From Deltaproteobacteria bacterium (GTDB lineage: Bacteria > Desulfobacterota > Binatia > DP-6): DNA of 7,994 nucleotides. Position 1 is the first letter of the stretch; every line of letters begins with the position of its first letter. The position numbers and the translations under genes were made by a program. Under the pieces are notes generated by a model, which worked only from the letters and a program-made list of their open reading frames with translations, ran no database searches and had not been told where the DNA came from. Of the stretch, positions 1 to 5,879 are shown in pieces. The stretch is from the NCBI GenBank assembly GCA_005879205.1, contig VBLD01000249.1, positions 1 through 7,994 of the forward strand. The letters are read 5' to 3'.

Positions 1-1
1 T

Positions 2-406
2 CGTCACGACGTTGAAGCGGTCGATGTCGAACTCGCTGACCTGGGGGAGCGCGGACGGGATGATCGGCAGGAAGCTGAGGATGGACGGCGGCAGCTCGCG
101 GAAGAGCGGGTCCATGCCGATCGCGCCGGCCACGACCTCCGGCGTGTTGTGGGTCGAGTTCGTCGCCGTGTCGAGCCGCTGCGGCGAGATGACGATCCCG
201 TGCAGGTCAGTCGAGAGCCACACGACGTTCTTGAGGCTGTTGTTGGTGATGAAGTCGAGGATCTCGGTCCGCTCCGCCGGCCAGGCCTCCCAGCGGTCGT
301 AGGGAACGAAGATCAGCTGGGTGATCGGTGGCCCGTTCATGATGAATTTGAAGGTGGCGGTCGAGTTCATCAATCCGCTCTCGAGCCAGGCCTTCTGCGC
401 CGCGCC
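2..406 (-). other. PhoD-like metallophosphatase C-terminal module within the fusion frame
   Basis: Residues from about 193 onward of the frame starting at 982 match the C-terminal part of PhoD-type phosphodiesterase/alkaline phosphatases (Pfam PhoD family). They show an LGAAQKAWL segment, STATFKFIMNGPPI, PYDRWEAWPAERTEILDFI, then NVVWLSTDLHGIVI, which carries the Asp-x-His pair of the family's late metal-binding motif, followed by EVVAGAIG and a closing hydrophobic stretch ending FNVV. In a normal PhoD protein an N-terminal half of 200 or more residues precedes this and supplies most of the dinuclear metal ligands and the signal peptide. All of that is missing, so this module should not be catalytic alone. 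GC falls to 55% at 301-360, against 65-72% in the neighbouring lines at 361-480. Family assignment is from pattern recognition. The final residues lie off the left edge. Confidence 0.75.
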
Positions 407-982
407 GAGGATCTGCGCGACGCTCGCCTCGACGCTCTGATCCCCGGTGCGGATCACCAGCTCGGGCTGGAGCGGCGGTTCGTACGGGGCGGACACGCCC
501 GTGAACTCCGGGATCTCGCCGGCGCGGGCCTTCTTGTAGAGGCCCTTCACGTCGCGTACCTCGCAGGTCTCGACCGGGCAGTCGACGAAGACCTCGATGA
601 AGTCGCCCGGCTGCATCAACGCCCGGACCTGATCGCGATCGGCACGGTACGGCGAGATGAAGGCGGTGAGGGCCACCATGCCGCCGTCGGTGAAGAGCTT
701 GGCGACCTCGCCGATGCGCCGGATGTTTTCGGTGCGGTCGGTGGGCGAGAAGCCGAGATTCTTGTTGAGGCCGTGGCGGATGTTGTCGCCATCCAGGATG
801 TAGGCGCGCACGCCGCGCCCCCAGAGCTCCTTCTCGAGCGCGACCGCGATCGTCGACTTCCCGGAGCCCGACAGCCCGGTCAGCCACACGGTGCAGCCGC
901 GATGGCCGTTCAGCTCCTCCCGATCGGCGCGCGTGACGGCGCCCGGGTGCCACACGATGTTGGTCGCCTTCTGCTTCGTCAT
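2..982 (-). CDS. cysC: Adenylylsulfate (APS) kinase fused in frame to the C-terminal part of a PhoD-like phosphatase; 3' end beyond the window
   Basis: The frame opens at ATG 982-980 and has no stop to the window edge (327 codons seen). Residues 1 to about 192 are a complete-looking APS kinase, which phosphorylates adenylylsulfate to PAPS in cytosolic sulfate activation. Visible motifs are the P-loop GLSGSGKST (36-44), LDGDNIRHGLN (63-73), RTENIRRIGE (83-92), ISPYRADRD (109-117, with S110 at the phosphoserine position of the family), FVDCP (132-136), KGLYKKARAGEIPEFTG (146-162) and PYEPP (166-170). From about residue 193 the sequence changes to a PhoD-family pattern, QKAWLESGL then STATFKFI, with no stop or frame change. 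A free APS kinase is about 200 residues and normally ends where the switch occurs. The start is supported by AAAGGTG six bases upstream. The gene diverges from the acyltransferase. No ATP sulfurylase is visible. The kinase call is firm, but whether the fusion is real or an assembly join is unresolved. Confidence 0.9.
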   Translation of the reverse strand, partial: MTKQKATNIVWHPGAVTRADREELNGHRGCTVWLTGLSGSGKSTIAVALEKELWGRGVRAYILDGDNIRHGLNKNLGFSPTDRTENIRRIGEVAKLFTDGGMVALTAFISPYRADRDQVRALMQPGDFIEVFVDCPVETCEVRDVKGLYKKARAGEIPEFTGVSAPYEPPLQPELVIRTGDQSVEASVAQILGAAQKAWLESGLMNSTATFKFIMNGPPITQLIFVPYDRWEAWPAERTEILDFITNNSLKNVVWLSTDLHGIVISPQRLDTATNSTHNTPEVVAGAIGMDPLFRELPPSILSFLPIIPSALPQVSEFDIDRFNVVT

Positions 983-988
983 CGCGCG

Positions 989-995
989 CACCTTT
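989..995 (-). promoter_or_regulatory. Ribosome binding site of the APS kinase frame
   Basis: AAAGGTG on the minus strand lies six bases before ATG 982-980. It supports that start over any internal one. Confidence 0.6.
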
Positions 996-1052
996 ACCGG
1001 CCCGACGGGAGCGCGGCAAGCGCGCCGCCCCGCAGTGCGGTTCCGTCCCGGC

Positions 1053-1080
1053 TTGACGCGTGGTCCGATCGGTGTGCATG
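1053..1080 (+). promoter_or_regulatory. Possible sigma-70-like promoter for the acyltransferase (weak)
   Basis: TTGACG at 1053-1058 is a good -35 hexamer. The best-spaced -10 candidate, TGCATG at 1075-1080, is poor. The site lies in the 148-bp gap between the divergent APS kinase and acyltransferase genes, where promoters for both must sit. Only the -35 half is convincing. Confidence 0.2.
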
Positions 1081-1117
1081 CGGGAACGGTACCCCGTCAG
1101 CAGGACGTTCGCACTCC

Positions 1118-1125
1118 GGAGGGAG
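1118..1125 (+). promoter_or_regulatory. Strong Shine-Dalgarno deciding the acyltransferase start
   Basis: GGAGGGAG is followed by a five-base spacer and ATG at 1131. The frame stays open upstream to an ATG at 891, but that extension lies antisense to the APS kinase P-loop region and has no comparable binding site. 1131 is therefore the chosen start. Confidence 0.8.
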
Positions 1126-1130
1126 ACGCC

Positions 1131-1982
1131 ATGCGGCTCGTCGATTCCCTGCGCGGCCCGGTCGACCCCGACGATCCCGCCTGCCGGGATCCGGAATTCA
1201 TCCGGACGTATGCCCTCCCGTTCTTCCGCTTCGTCGGCGAGCGGTACTTCCGCGCCGAGCTCGAGGGCGAGGAGCACCTGCCGCGCAGCGGGCCCTTCAT
1301 CGCCGTCGCGAACCACAACGGCGGCCCGATGCTGCCCGACTGCTGGGTCATGGCGGCGTTCTGGTGGAGGTTGCTCGGTCCCGAGCGGCCGGCCTATGCC
1401 ATGGTCCATGACGCCGCGCTCGCGGTGCCGGGGCTGCGCAACTTCCTGGTGAAGGTGGGGGGGATCCGCGGCTCGCGGCAGAACGCGGAGAAGATCGTGC
1501 GACTCGGCGCCCCGCTTCTCGTCTACCCCGGGGGCGAGCTCGACTGTCTCAAGAGCTTCTGGCGGCGTCACACGATCGACTTCCACGGCCGTACCGGCTT
1601 CATCGAGCTCGCCATGAGGACGGGCGTTCCCATTCTGCCCGTCGTGAACGTCGGCGGGCACGAGGTCTACCTGACCGTCTACTCGAGCGAGCGTCTGGCC
1701 CGCTGGACGGGGTTGGCGCGGCTCACCCGCGTGAAGACGCTTCCCGTCAACGTCGGTCTCCCGTGGGGCGTCTGGGTTTCGGGCTTCGTGCCCTACCTGC
1801 CGCTCCCGGCCAAGTTCGTCTACCGGGTCGGCGAGCCGATTCACCTCGGACCCGACGCCAGGCGGGCGCGCGACCCGCGAGCCGTGCAGGACGCCTATGC
1901 GCTGGTGACCGACGTCATGCAGGGCATGCTCGACGACCTGGCGCGCCGGCGTCGCATGCCGGTGCTGGGCCTCGCTGCCTAG
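1131..1982 (+). CDS. Lysophospholipid acyltransferase family protein (MGAT/PlsC-like)
   Basis: The protein has 283 residues, starts at 1131 behind a strong ribosome binding site and ends at TAG 1980-1982. It has the LPLAT fold signature of the monoacylglycerol-acyltransferase-like branch: IAVANHNGGP (57-66) as the acyl-transfer histidine block, LLVYPGGELD (129-138) at the glycerophosphate-binding block, GRTGFIELAMRTGVPILPV (153-171), and VGEPIHLG near the C-terminus. Such enzymes move an acyl group from acyl-CoA or acyl-ACP to a lysolipid or glycerolipid at the inner membrane face. The actual acceptor cannot be read from the sequence. The usual HX4D motif is replaced: the first Asp after H62 is D70 (H-X7-D). 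No signal peptide is seen, and the aromatic patch around 71-81 may contact membrane. It is divergent from the APS kinase and convergent with the nitroreductase. Confidence 0.85.
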   Translation: MRLVDSLRGPVDPDDPACRDPEFIRTYALPFFRFVGERYFRAELEGEEHLPRSGPFIAVANHNGGPMLPDCWVMAAFWWRLLGPERPAYAMVHDAALAVPGLRNFLVKVGGIRGSRQNAEKIVRLGAPLLVYPGGELDCLKSFWRRHTIDFHGRTGFIELAMRTGVPILPVVNVGGHEVYLTVYSSERLARWTGLARLTRVKTLPVNVGLPWGVWVSGFVPYLPLPAKFVYRVGEPIHLGPDARRARDPRAVQDAYALVTDVMQGMLDDLARRRRMPVLGLAA

Positions 1983-2009
1983 GAGCACGACCCGAGATGC
2001 GCGGCGGGG

Positions 2010-2140
2010 TGGCGGGAAGGGGCGCCGCCTCGGCTCCCGGTCCTCGCTCCACGCGCGACTCGTAGGCTGCAGCGTCCCCCCGCAGCTGCGGGCGCGCGCG
2101 GGAGCTGCGGAGGTCGCCGACGCGGCGCCCCTTCCCGCCA
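2010..2140. repeat. 131-bp element bounded by a 25-bp inverted repeat (24/25 matches), between convergent genes
   Basis: Arm 2010-2034 is the reverse complement of 2116-2140, with 19 consecutive perfect pairs (TGGCGGGAAGGGGCGCCGC), one mismatch (2029/2121) and five more pairs. The 81-nt interior holds a perfect 14-nt palindrome, CCCGCAGCTGCGGG (2079-2092), a direct repeat AGCTGCGG at 2084-2091 and 2103-2110, and a further seven-base pairing GCTCCCG/CGGGAGC (2033-2039 with 2099-2105). The arms begin 27 nt after the acyltransferase stop and 25 nt after the nitroreductase stop on the opposite strand. There is no U-tract, so it is not a classical intrinsic terminator. It could be a bidirectional termination or RNA-stabilising structure, a structured RNA, or a small palindromic mobile element. 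No clear target-site duplication is seen. Confidence 0.8.
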
Positions 2141-2165
2141 TGCAGTGCGATCTACGGTCGCGCTC

Positions 2166-2828
2166 CTAGCGCCGCGCGCCCCAGGCGTTCCAGTGGGTGA
2201 ACTGGCGCGCGGGGAGGCGGGAGGCGGGCTTGAAGTCCGCGCCCTTGAAGTAAGCGATGGGCAGCAGCGCCGCCTGCGTCACGTGCTCGGGGATCTCGAG
2301 AAGCTCGGCGATCTCTCGCTCGTACATGATGTGCAGCGTCGTCCAGGCCGAGCCGACGCCGCGGGCGCGGAGCGCCAGCATCAGCGACCACACGGCGGGC
2401 AGGATCGAGCCGTAGTGCGATGCCTGCACGACCGGCGGGGCGCTCTCCACCCGCCCCTCGATGCAGGCGATCACCAGCACGGGCACCTCGTGCAGGTGCT
2501 GCGCCAGGTAGGTCGCCGAATCGACGATGCGGGGGAGCTGCCGCGCGCGCGGGTCCTCGGGGGCGAGGGCGTCGCGGAACGCGTTCGGCATGTCGACGTA
2601 CGCCTCGAAGGCCTTCCGGTAGAGCTCGCCGATGCGGGCGCGCTTGCGGGCCTCGGTGACGACGACGAAGTGCCAGCCCTGGGAGTTCGAGCCGGTCGGC
2701 GCCTGGAGCGCGATCTCGATCGCGCGCTCGAGGACCGCCGGGTCGACGGCTCGCGCGAGGTCGAGCCGCTTGCGGACCGAGCGGGTGGTGGTGAGCAGAC
2801 GATCGACGGTGTCGAGATCGAGGTCCAT
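2166..2828 (-). CDS. Nitroreductase family protein (FMN-dependent NAD(P)H oxidoreductase)
   Basis: The protein has 220 residues, from ATG 2828-2826 to TAG 2168-2166, a usual length for the family. FMN-binding signatures are visible: TTRSVRK (14-20) for the phosphate-binding Arg-Ser-x-Arg, APTGSNSQGWHFVVV (43-57), and SLMLALRARGVGSAW (138-152) for the helix that packs over the flavin. The C-terminal segment around LLPIAYFKG is also typical. The family reduces nitro groups, quinones, enones or similar substrates with NAD(P)H as cytosolic homodimers, and the substrate cannot be inferred. The frame is open upstream to about 3053, but that part is antisense-like sequence inside the synthetase gene. 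The Shine-Dalgarno GAGGGAG six bases before 2828 fixes the start. It is the second gene of an operon with the acyl-CoA synthetase, suggesting shared substrate metabolism (inference). Confidence 0.88.
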   Translation of the reverse strand: MDLDLDTVDRLLTTTRSVRKRLDLARAVDPAVLERAIEIALQAPTGSNSQGWHFVVVTEARKRARIGELYRKAFEAYVDMPNAFRDALAPEDPRARQLPRIVDSATYLAQHLHEVPVLVIACIEGRVESAPPVVQASHYGSILPAVWSLMLALRARGVGSAWTTLHIMYEREIAELLEIPEHVTQAALLPIAYFKGADFKPASRLPARQFTHWNAWGARR

Positions 2829-2834
2829 GGAGTT

Positions 2835-2841
2835 CTCCCTC
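2835..2841 (-). promoter_or_regulatory. Nitroreductase Shine-Dalgarno overlapping the upstream stop codon
   Basis: GAGGGAG on the minus strand overlaps the TGA (2842-2840) of the acyl-CoA synthetase and lies six bases before ATG 2828. A ribosome ending the first gene would sit on this site, so translational coupling is likely. Confidence 0.7.
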
Positions 2842-4438
2842 AATGGATGCGCTTGTCGCGCCCCGCCCACTCGCGCTCGCGGAGCACGAACTTCTGGACT
2901 TTCCCGGTCGACGTCTTCGGCAGCGCGCCGAACTCGACGGCCTTCGGGCACTTGAAATGGGCGAGCAGCCTTCGACAGTGGCTCACGATGTCGTCTGCCG
3001 TCGGATGGCGTCCGTCCTTGGGGACCACGAACGCCTTCGGCACCTCGCCCCACTTCTCGTCGGGCACGGCGATCACCGCCACCTCGAGCACGTCGGGGTG
3101 CTGGGCGATGGCCTGCTCCACCTCGATGGTGGAGATGTTCTCACCGCCCGAGATGATGATGTCCTTGGCGCGGTCGCGCAGCTCGATGTAGCCGTCGGGG
3201 TGCATGACGGCGACGTCGCCCGAGTGGAACCAGCCGCCGCGAAAGGCCTTGGACGTCGCCTCCGGATCGTGGAAATAGCCGGCCATGACGTTGTTGCCGC
3301 GCATCACCACCTCGCCCATCGTGGCGCCGTCGGGGGGCACGTCGCGCATCTCGGTGTCCACGACGCGGAGGTCGCAGGCGACGAGGTTGGCGACGCCCTG
3401 GCGGGCGCGGAGGCGGGCGCGCGTCTCGGCGTCGAGCCCATGCCACTCGGGGTGCCAGTCGCAGTGGGTATGCGGTCCGTAGGTCTCGGTGAGACCGTAG
3501 ATGTGGGTGATCTCGGCTCCGATCCGCTCCCACTGCGCGAGCAGCGTCGGCGAGGGAGGCGCTCCCCCCGTCGCGATGCGTAACGGCTGCGCGAGGCGCC
3601 CGGTGGGCGCCTCGCGACTGTTGATGAGCATGATCAGCACCGTCGGGGCGCCGTTGAAGTGCGTGACGCCCTCCTCGGCGACGAGCCGCCAGACGAGCGG
3701 CGGGTCGACCCTCCGGAGCAGCACATGGCGGCCACCGGCGGCCGTCAAGGCCCACGGGAAGCACCACCCGTTGCAGTGGAAGAGGGGCAGCGTCCAGAGG
3801 AAGACGGACGACGGCTCGAGCCGCTGGACGACGATCTCGGAGAGCGCATTCAGGTAGGAGCTGCGGTGCGTGTACATGACGCCCTTCGGGCGTCCGGTCG
3901 TGCCCGAGGTGTAGTTGATCGAGTAGACGTCGTCCTCGGCCGCGACCGCGCAAGCAAGCGACTCGTCCGGCGGTACGTCGATGAAGGCCTCGTACTCCGG
4001 GCCGTCGAACGTGCGCGGAGTACCCGGCGCAAACTCGGGGTCTTCGATCGTGATCGTTCGTTCGCGGGCCCCGAGCGTGGCCACCCCGGCGCCCAGCTCG
4101 GCGTCGACGAAGAAGAAGCGCGCCCCGGAATGGTCGAGGATGTAGCCGATCTCCTCCGCGTTCAGCCGGGTGTTGATGGCGACCAGGACGCCGCCGGCGA
4201 GCGCCACGCCGAAGTGCGCCTCGAGCAGCGCGGGCACGTTCGGGGCGAGGAAGGCCACCCGATCGCCACGCTCGAGCCCCGCCCGCCGGAGGGCCGTCGC
4301 GAGCCGGCGCACCCGGCGCCCGAGCTCCTCGTACGTGAAGCGACGCTGCCCGTACACGACGGCCGTGCGCCCGGCGTACACGCGGGCCGCGCGCTCGAGG
4401 AAGAGGAGGGGCGTCAGCTCGGTCCGATTCACGTCCAC
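2840..4438 (-). CDS. AMP-forming acyl-CoA synthetase (fatty-acid/carboxylate CoA ligase)
   Basis: The protein has 532 residues, from GTG 4438-4436 to TGA 2842-2840. It belongs to the ANL adenylate-forming superfamily and converts a carboxylic acid, ATP and CoA to acyl-CoA, AMP and PPi. Motifs in order are NYTSGTTGRPKGVMYTHR (175-192, P-loop), LPLFHCNGWCFPW (217-229), IYGLTETYG (313-321), GWFHSGDVA (402-410), RDRAKDIIISGGENIS (421-436, hinge and A8 region) and PKTSTGKVQK (507-516) with catalytic Lys513. The FHCNGWC segment and overall length resemble medium-chain/AlkK-like and plant AAE-type ligases rather than FadD, so a medium-chain or aromatic acid is plausible but unproven. The GTG start is supported by GGGGGAG six bases upstream. 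It heads an operon with the nitroreductase and is divergent from the Cys-rich gene. Confidence 0.93.
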   Translation of the reverse strand: MDVNRTELTPLLFLERAARVYAGRTAVVYGQRRFTYEELGRRVRRLATALRRAGLERGDRVAFLAPNVPALLEAHFGVALAGGVLVAINTRLNAEEIGYILDHSGARFFFVDAELGAGVATLGARERTITIEDPEFAPGTPRTFDGPEYEAFIDVPPDESLACAVAAEDDVYSINYTSGTTGRPKGVMYTHRSSYLNALSEIVVQRLEPSSVFLWTLPLFHCNGWCFPWALTAAGGRHVLLRRVDPPLVWRLVAEEGVTHFNGAPTVLIMLINSREAPTGRLAQPLRIATGGAPPSPTLLAQWERIGAEITHIYGLTETYGPHTHCDWHPEWHGLDAETRARLRARQGVANLVACDLRVVDTEMRDVPPDGATMGEVVMRGNNVMAGYFHDPEATSKAFRGGWFHSGDVAVMHPDGYIELRDRAKDIIISGGENISTIEVEQAIAQHPDVLEVAVIAVPDEKWGEVPKAFVVPKDGRHPTADDIVSHCRRLLAHFKCPKAVEFGALPKTSTGKVQKFVLREREWAGRDKRIH

Positions 4439-4444
4439 GGATGG

Positions 4445-4488
4445 CTCCCCCGTCTTCGAGGCTAGGTCACTCCCCCCGTTCGGGGCAA
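4445..4488 (-). promoter_or_regulatory. Ribosome binding site and possible promoter of the synthetase-nitroreductase operon
   Basis: GGGGGAG (4445-4451, minus strand) sits six bases before GTG 4438 and is a convincing Shine-Dalgarno. Further upstream, TTGCCC (4483-4488) and TAGCCT (4459-4464), separated by 18 bases, form a weak -35/-10 pair that would give a very short leader. The binding site is well supported. The promoter is only a guess. Confidence 0.35.
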
Positions 4489-4548
4489 GCGGTCGGAGCG
4501 CGGGTGCCCTGTTCCAGGCCAGGTGGGGACGCGCGTAGAGCTACCAGG

Positions 4549-5013
4549 ATGCGAACCACCGTCCTGCTCTTCGCCCTGGTGCTCGCCCTGCCGGCAGGCG
4601 TCCGCGCACAGGCCGAGCACCCCGACTGTGAGGCCGAGCGCTGCGCGGCGCAGAACGCCATCGCCCAGCAGTGCCCGTCGTGCAGCGAGGCGTCGAACCA
4701 CGGCCGCTACGTGAGCTGCGTCGCGCACGTCGTCAAGCGCACCGTGTCGCCGGGTTGCCGCGGCAAGGCCGTCCGCTGCGCCGCCCGTTCGACGTGCGGC
4801 AAGGCGGGATTCGTGACCTGCGAGATTCCCACCGACACCTGCGACCTGTCGGCGGGCAGCCCCGTTACGTGCGTCGGGAACCCGAGCCTGTCGTGCACGA
4901 CCGACTTCGACTGCGGCACGCGCTGCCGCATCAAAAGCTCGGACGTCCGGTGCGCGGCTGCCGGCGGTCGGGTCGGCGCGAGCAGCACGTGCTGTCCCGC
5001 CTGCGCGTCCTGA
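4549..5013 (+). CDS. Small exported cysteine-rich protein of unknown function
   Basis: The protein has 154 residues, from ATG 4549 to TGA 5011-5013. Residues 1-22 form a typical Sec signal peptide: MR, a hydrophobic core TVLLFALVLALPAG, then cleavage likely after VRA (20) or AQA (22). The mature part of about 133 residues contains 18 cysteines (27, 32, 42, 45, 57, 70, 77, 83, 91, 98, 108, 116, 122, 126, 135, 148, 149, 152). The count is even and includes CPSC and CCPAC, so up to nine disulfides are possible in the periplasm or outside the cell. I recognise no catalytic family. The pattern HGRYVSCVAHVV followed by CRGKAVRCAARSTCGK feels like a recurring motif in uncultured deltaproteobacterial proteins, but that is memory, not a search. 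A frame extension to 4441 is rejected because it would put the signal peptide internally. The binding site is weak (AGAG at 4537-4540). Confidence 0.75.
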   Translation: MRTTVLLFALVLALPAGVRAQAEHPDCEAERCAAQNAIAQQCPSCSEASNHGRYVSCVAHVVKRTVSPGCRGKAVRCAARSTCGKAGFVTCEIPTDTCDLSAGSPVTCVGNPSLSCTTDFDCGTRCRIKSSDVRCAAAGGRVGASSTCCPACAS

Positions 5014-5060
5014 CCCGTCGGACTTCAAATACCCCCGGCGCCCCGGTATCGTAGCGGGTC

Positions 5061-5873
5061 ATGAGCGGCGCGCCGATGACGCTGGAGGGCTGGTACGCCC
5101 TCCACGACTTCTATGCCGTGGACTGGCCGCGGTGGAACGCGCTCCCGGTGGCGGAGCAGGAGGTGATCCTCCTCGAGGCCACCACGCTCCTCGAGACGCA
5201 GGCGCATCCGCCCGACGGCCACAGCGCCTGCTGGACGCTGCTCACGCAGAAGGGCGATCTCGCCTTCCTTCACTGGCGCCGCGGGCTCGAGGCCCTCCGC
5301 GCAGAGCAGACCGCGCTCAGCCGCACGCACCTTCGCGCCTACCTCCGGCCGACCTACTCGTACCTGTCGGTGGTCGAGCTCGGCACCTACGAGCTCGCGG
5401 CGCACGCGGCGGCGATGCTCGAGCGCAAGGGGATCCACGCGGGCAGCCCGGGTCACGACGAGGCGTTGAAGGCCGAGCTGGAGCGCCTGGCGCGGCCGCG
5501 GCTCTTCCCGGAGGTCCCGCCGGGCCGGTACGTCTGCTTCTACCCGATGTCGAAGCGGCGCGGCGAGCAGGTCAACTGGTTCGACCTGCCGGCCGACGAG
5601 CGCGCCGAGCTGATGCGCGGCCACGGCATGATCGGACGCAAGTACGCCGCGCAGGTGGTGCAGGTGATCTCCGGCTCGGTCGGCCTCGACGACTGGGAGT
5701 GGGGCGTGACGCTCTTCGCGGACGATCCACTGGTCTTCAAGAAGCTCGTCTACGAGATGCGCTTCGACCCCGCGAGCTCGCGCTATGCGCTGTTCGGGCC
5801 GTTCTACGTCGGCATCCGCTTCGCCCCCGGGGCGCTCGGTGACGTCATGCGCGGAGCCGTCGCGGCGAGCTGA
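5061..5873 (+). CDS. hemQ: Coproheme decarboxylase (HemQ/ChdC, chlorite dismutase family)
   Basis: The protein has 270 residues. The family converts coproheme III to heme b by two H2O2-dependent oxidative decarboxylations, the last step of the coproporphyrin-dependent heme pathway. The C-terminal domain is strongly conserved: YPMSKRR (161-167), NWFDLPADERAELM (172-185), RGHGMIGRKY (186-195), GSVGLDDWEWGVTLFADD (205-222) and VYEMRFD (230-236). By spacing to the Listeria enzyme, the catalytic Tyr is Y161, M163 and K165 are the neighbouring coproheme contacts, H188 is the proximal heme ligand (27 after the Tyr), Q201 is the distal Gln and R147 the propionate-binding Arg. All are present, so activity is expected. 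No clear Shine-Dalgarno is seen. ATG 5076 is an alternative start that would keep the conserved GWYALHDF opening. It ends 6 nt from the convergent cyclase stop. No other heme gene is visible. Confidence 0.93.
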   Translation: MSGAPMTLEGWYALHDFYAVDWPRWNALPVAEQEVILLEATTLLETQAHPPDGHSACWTLLTQKGDLAFLHWRRGLEALRAEQTALSRTHLRAYLRPTYSYLSVVELGTYELAAHAAAMLERKGIHAGSPGHDEALKAELERLARPRLFPEVPPGRYVCFYPMSKRRGEQVNWFDLPADERAELMRGHGMIGRKYAAQVVQVISGSVGLDDWEWGVTLFADDPLVFKKLVYEMRFDPASSRYALFGPFYVGIRFAPGALGDVMRGAVAAS

Positions 5874-5879
5874 CCGGCG

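Noticed and set aside
891..1130. N-terminal extension of the acyltransferase by 80 codons
   Set aside because: It overlaps the divergent APS kinase and has no conserved features. The strong Shine-Dalgarno at 1118-1125 points to ATG 1131.
149..1411. A 420-codon plus-strand frame opposite the APS kinase
   Set aside because: Its composition is typical of antisense translation of GC-rich genes, and it runs into the well-supported acyltransferase in another frame.
207..2141. A 644-codon open frame on the minus strand across the APS kinase, the acyltransferase and the intergenic repeat
   Set aside because: It is Arg/Gly/Pro-rich with no recognisable motif and overlaps the real APS kinase frame on the same strand in another phase. 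It is an effect of high GC.
4476..4487. CCCCG-TT-CGGGG mini-hairpin in the divergent gap before the synthetase
   Set aside because: Five pairs with a two-base loop is too short to interpret in GC-rich DNA.
5014..5060. GC-rich imperfect palindrome (TACC...GGTA) between the Cys-rich gene and hemQ as a terminator
   Set aside because: The inner positions do not pair well and there is no T-tract, so the two genes could equally be co-transcribed.
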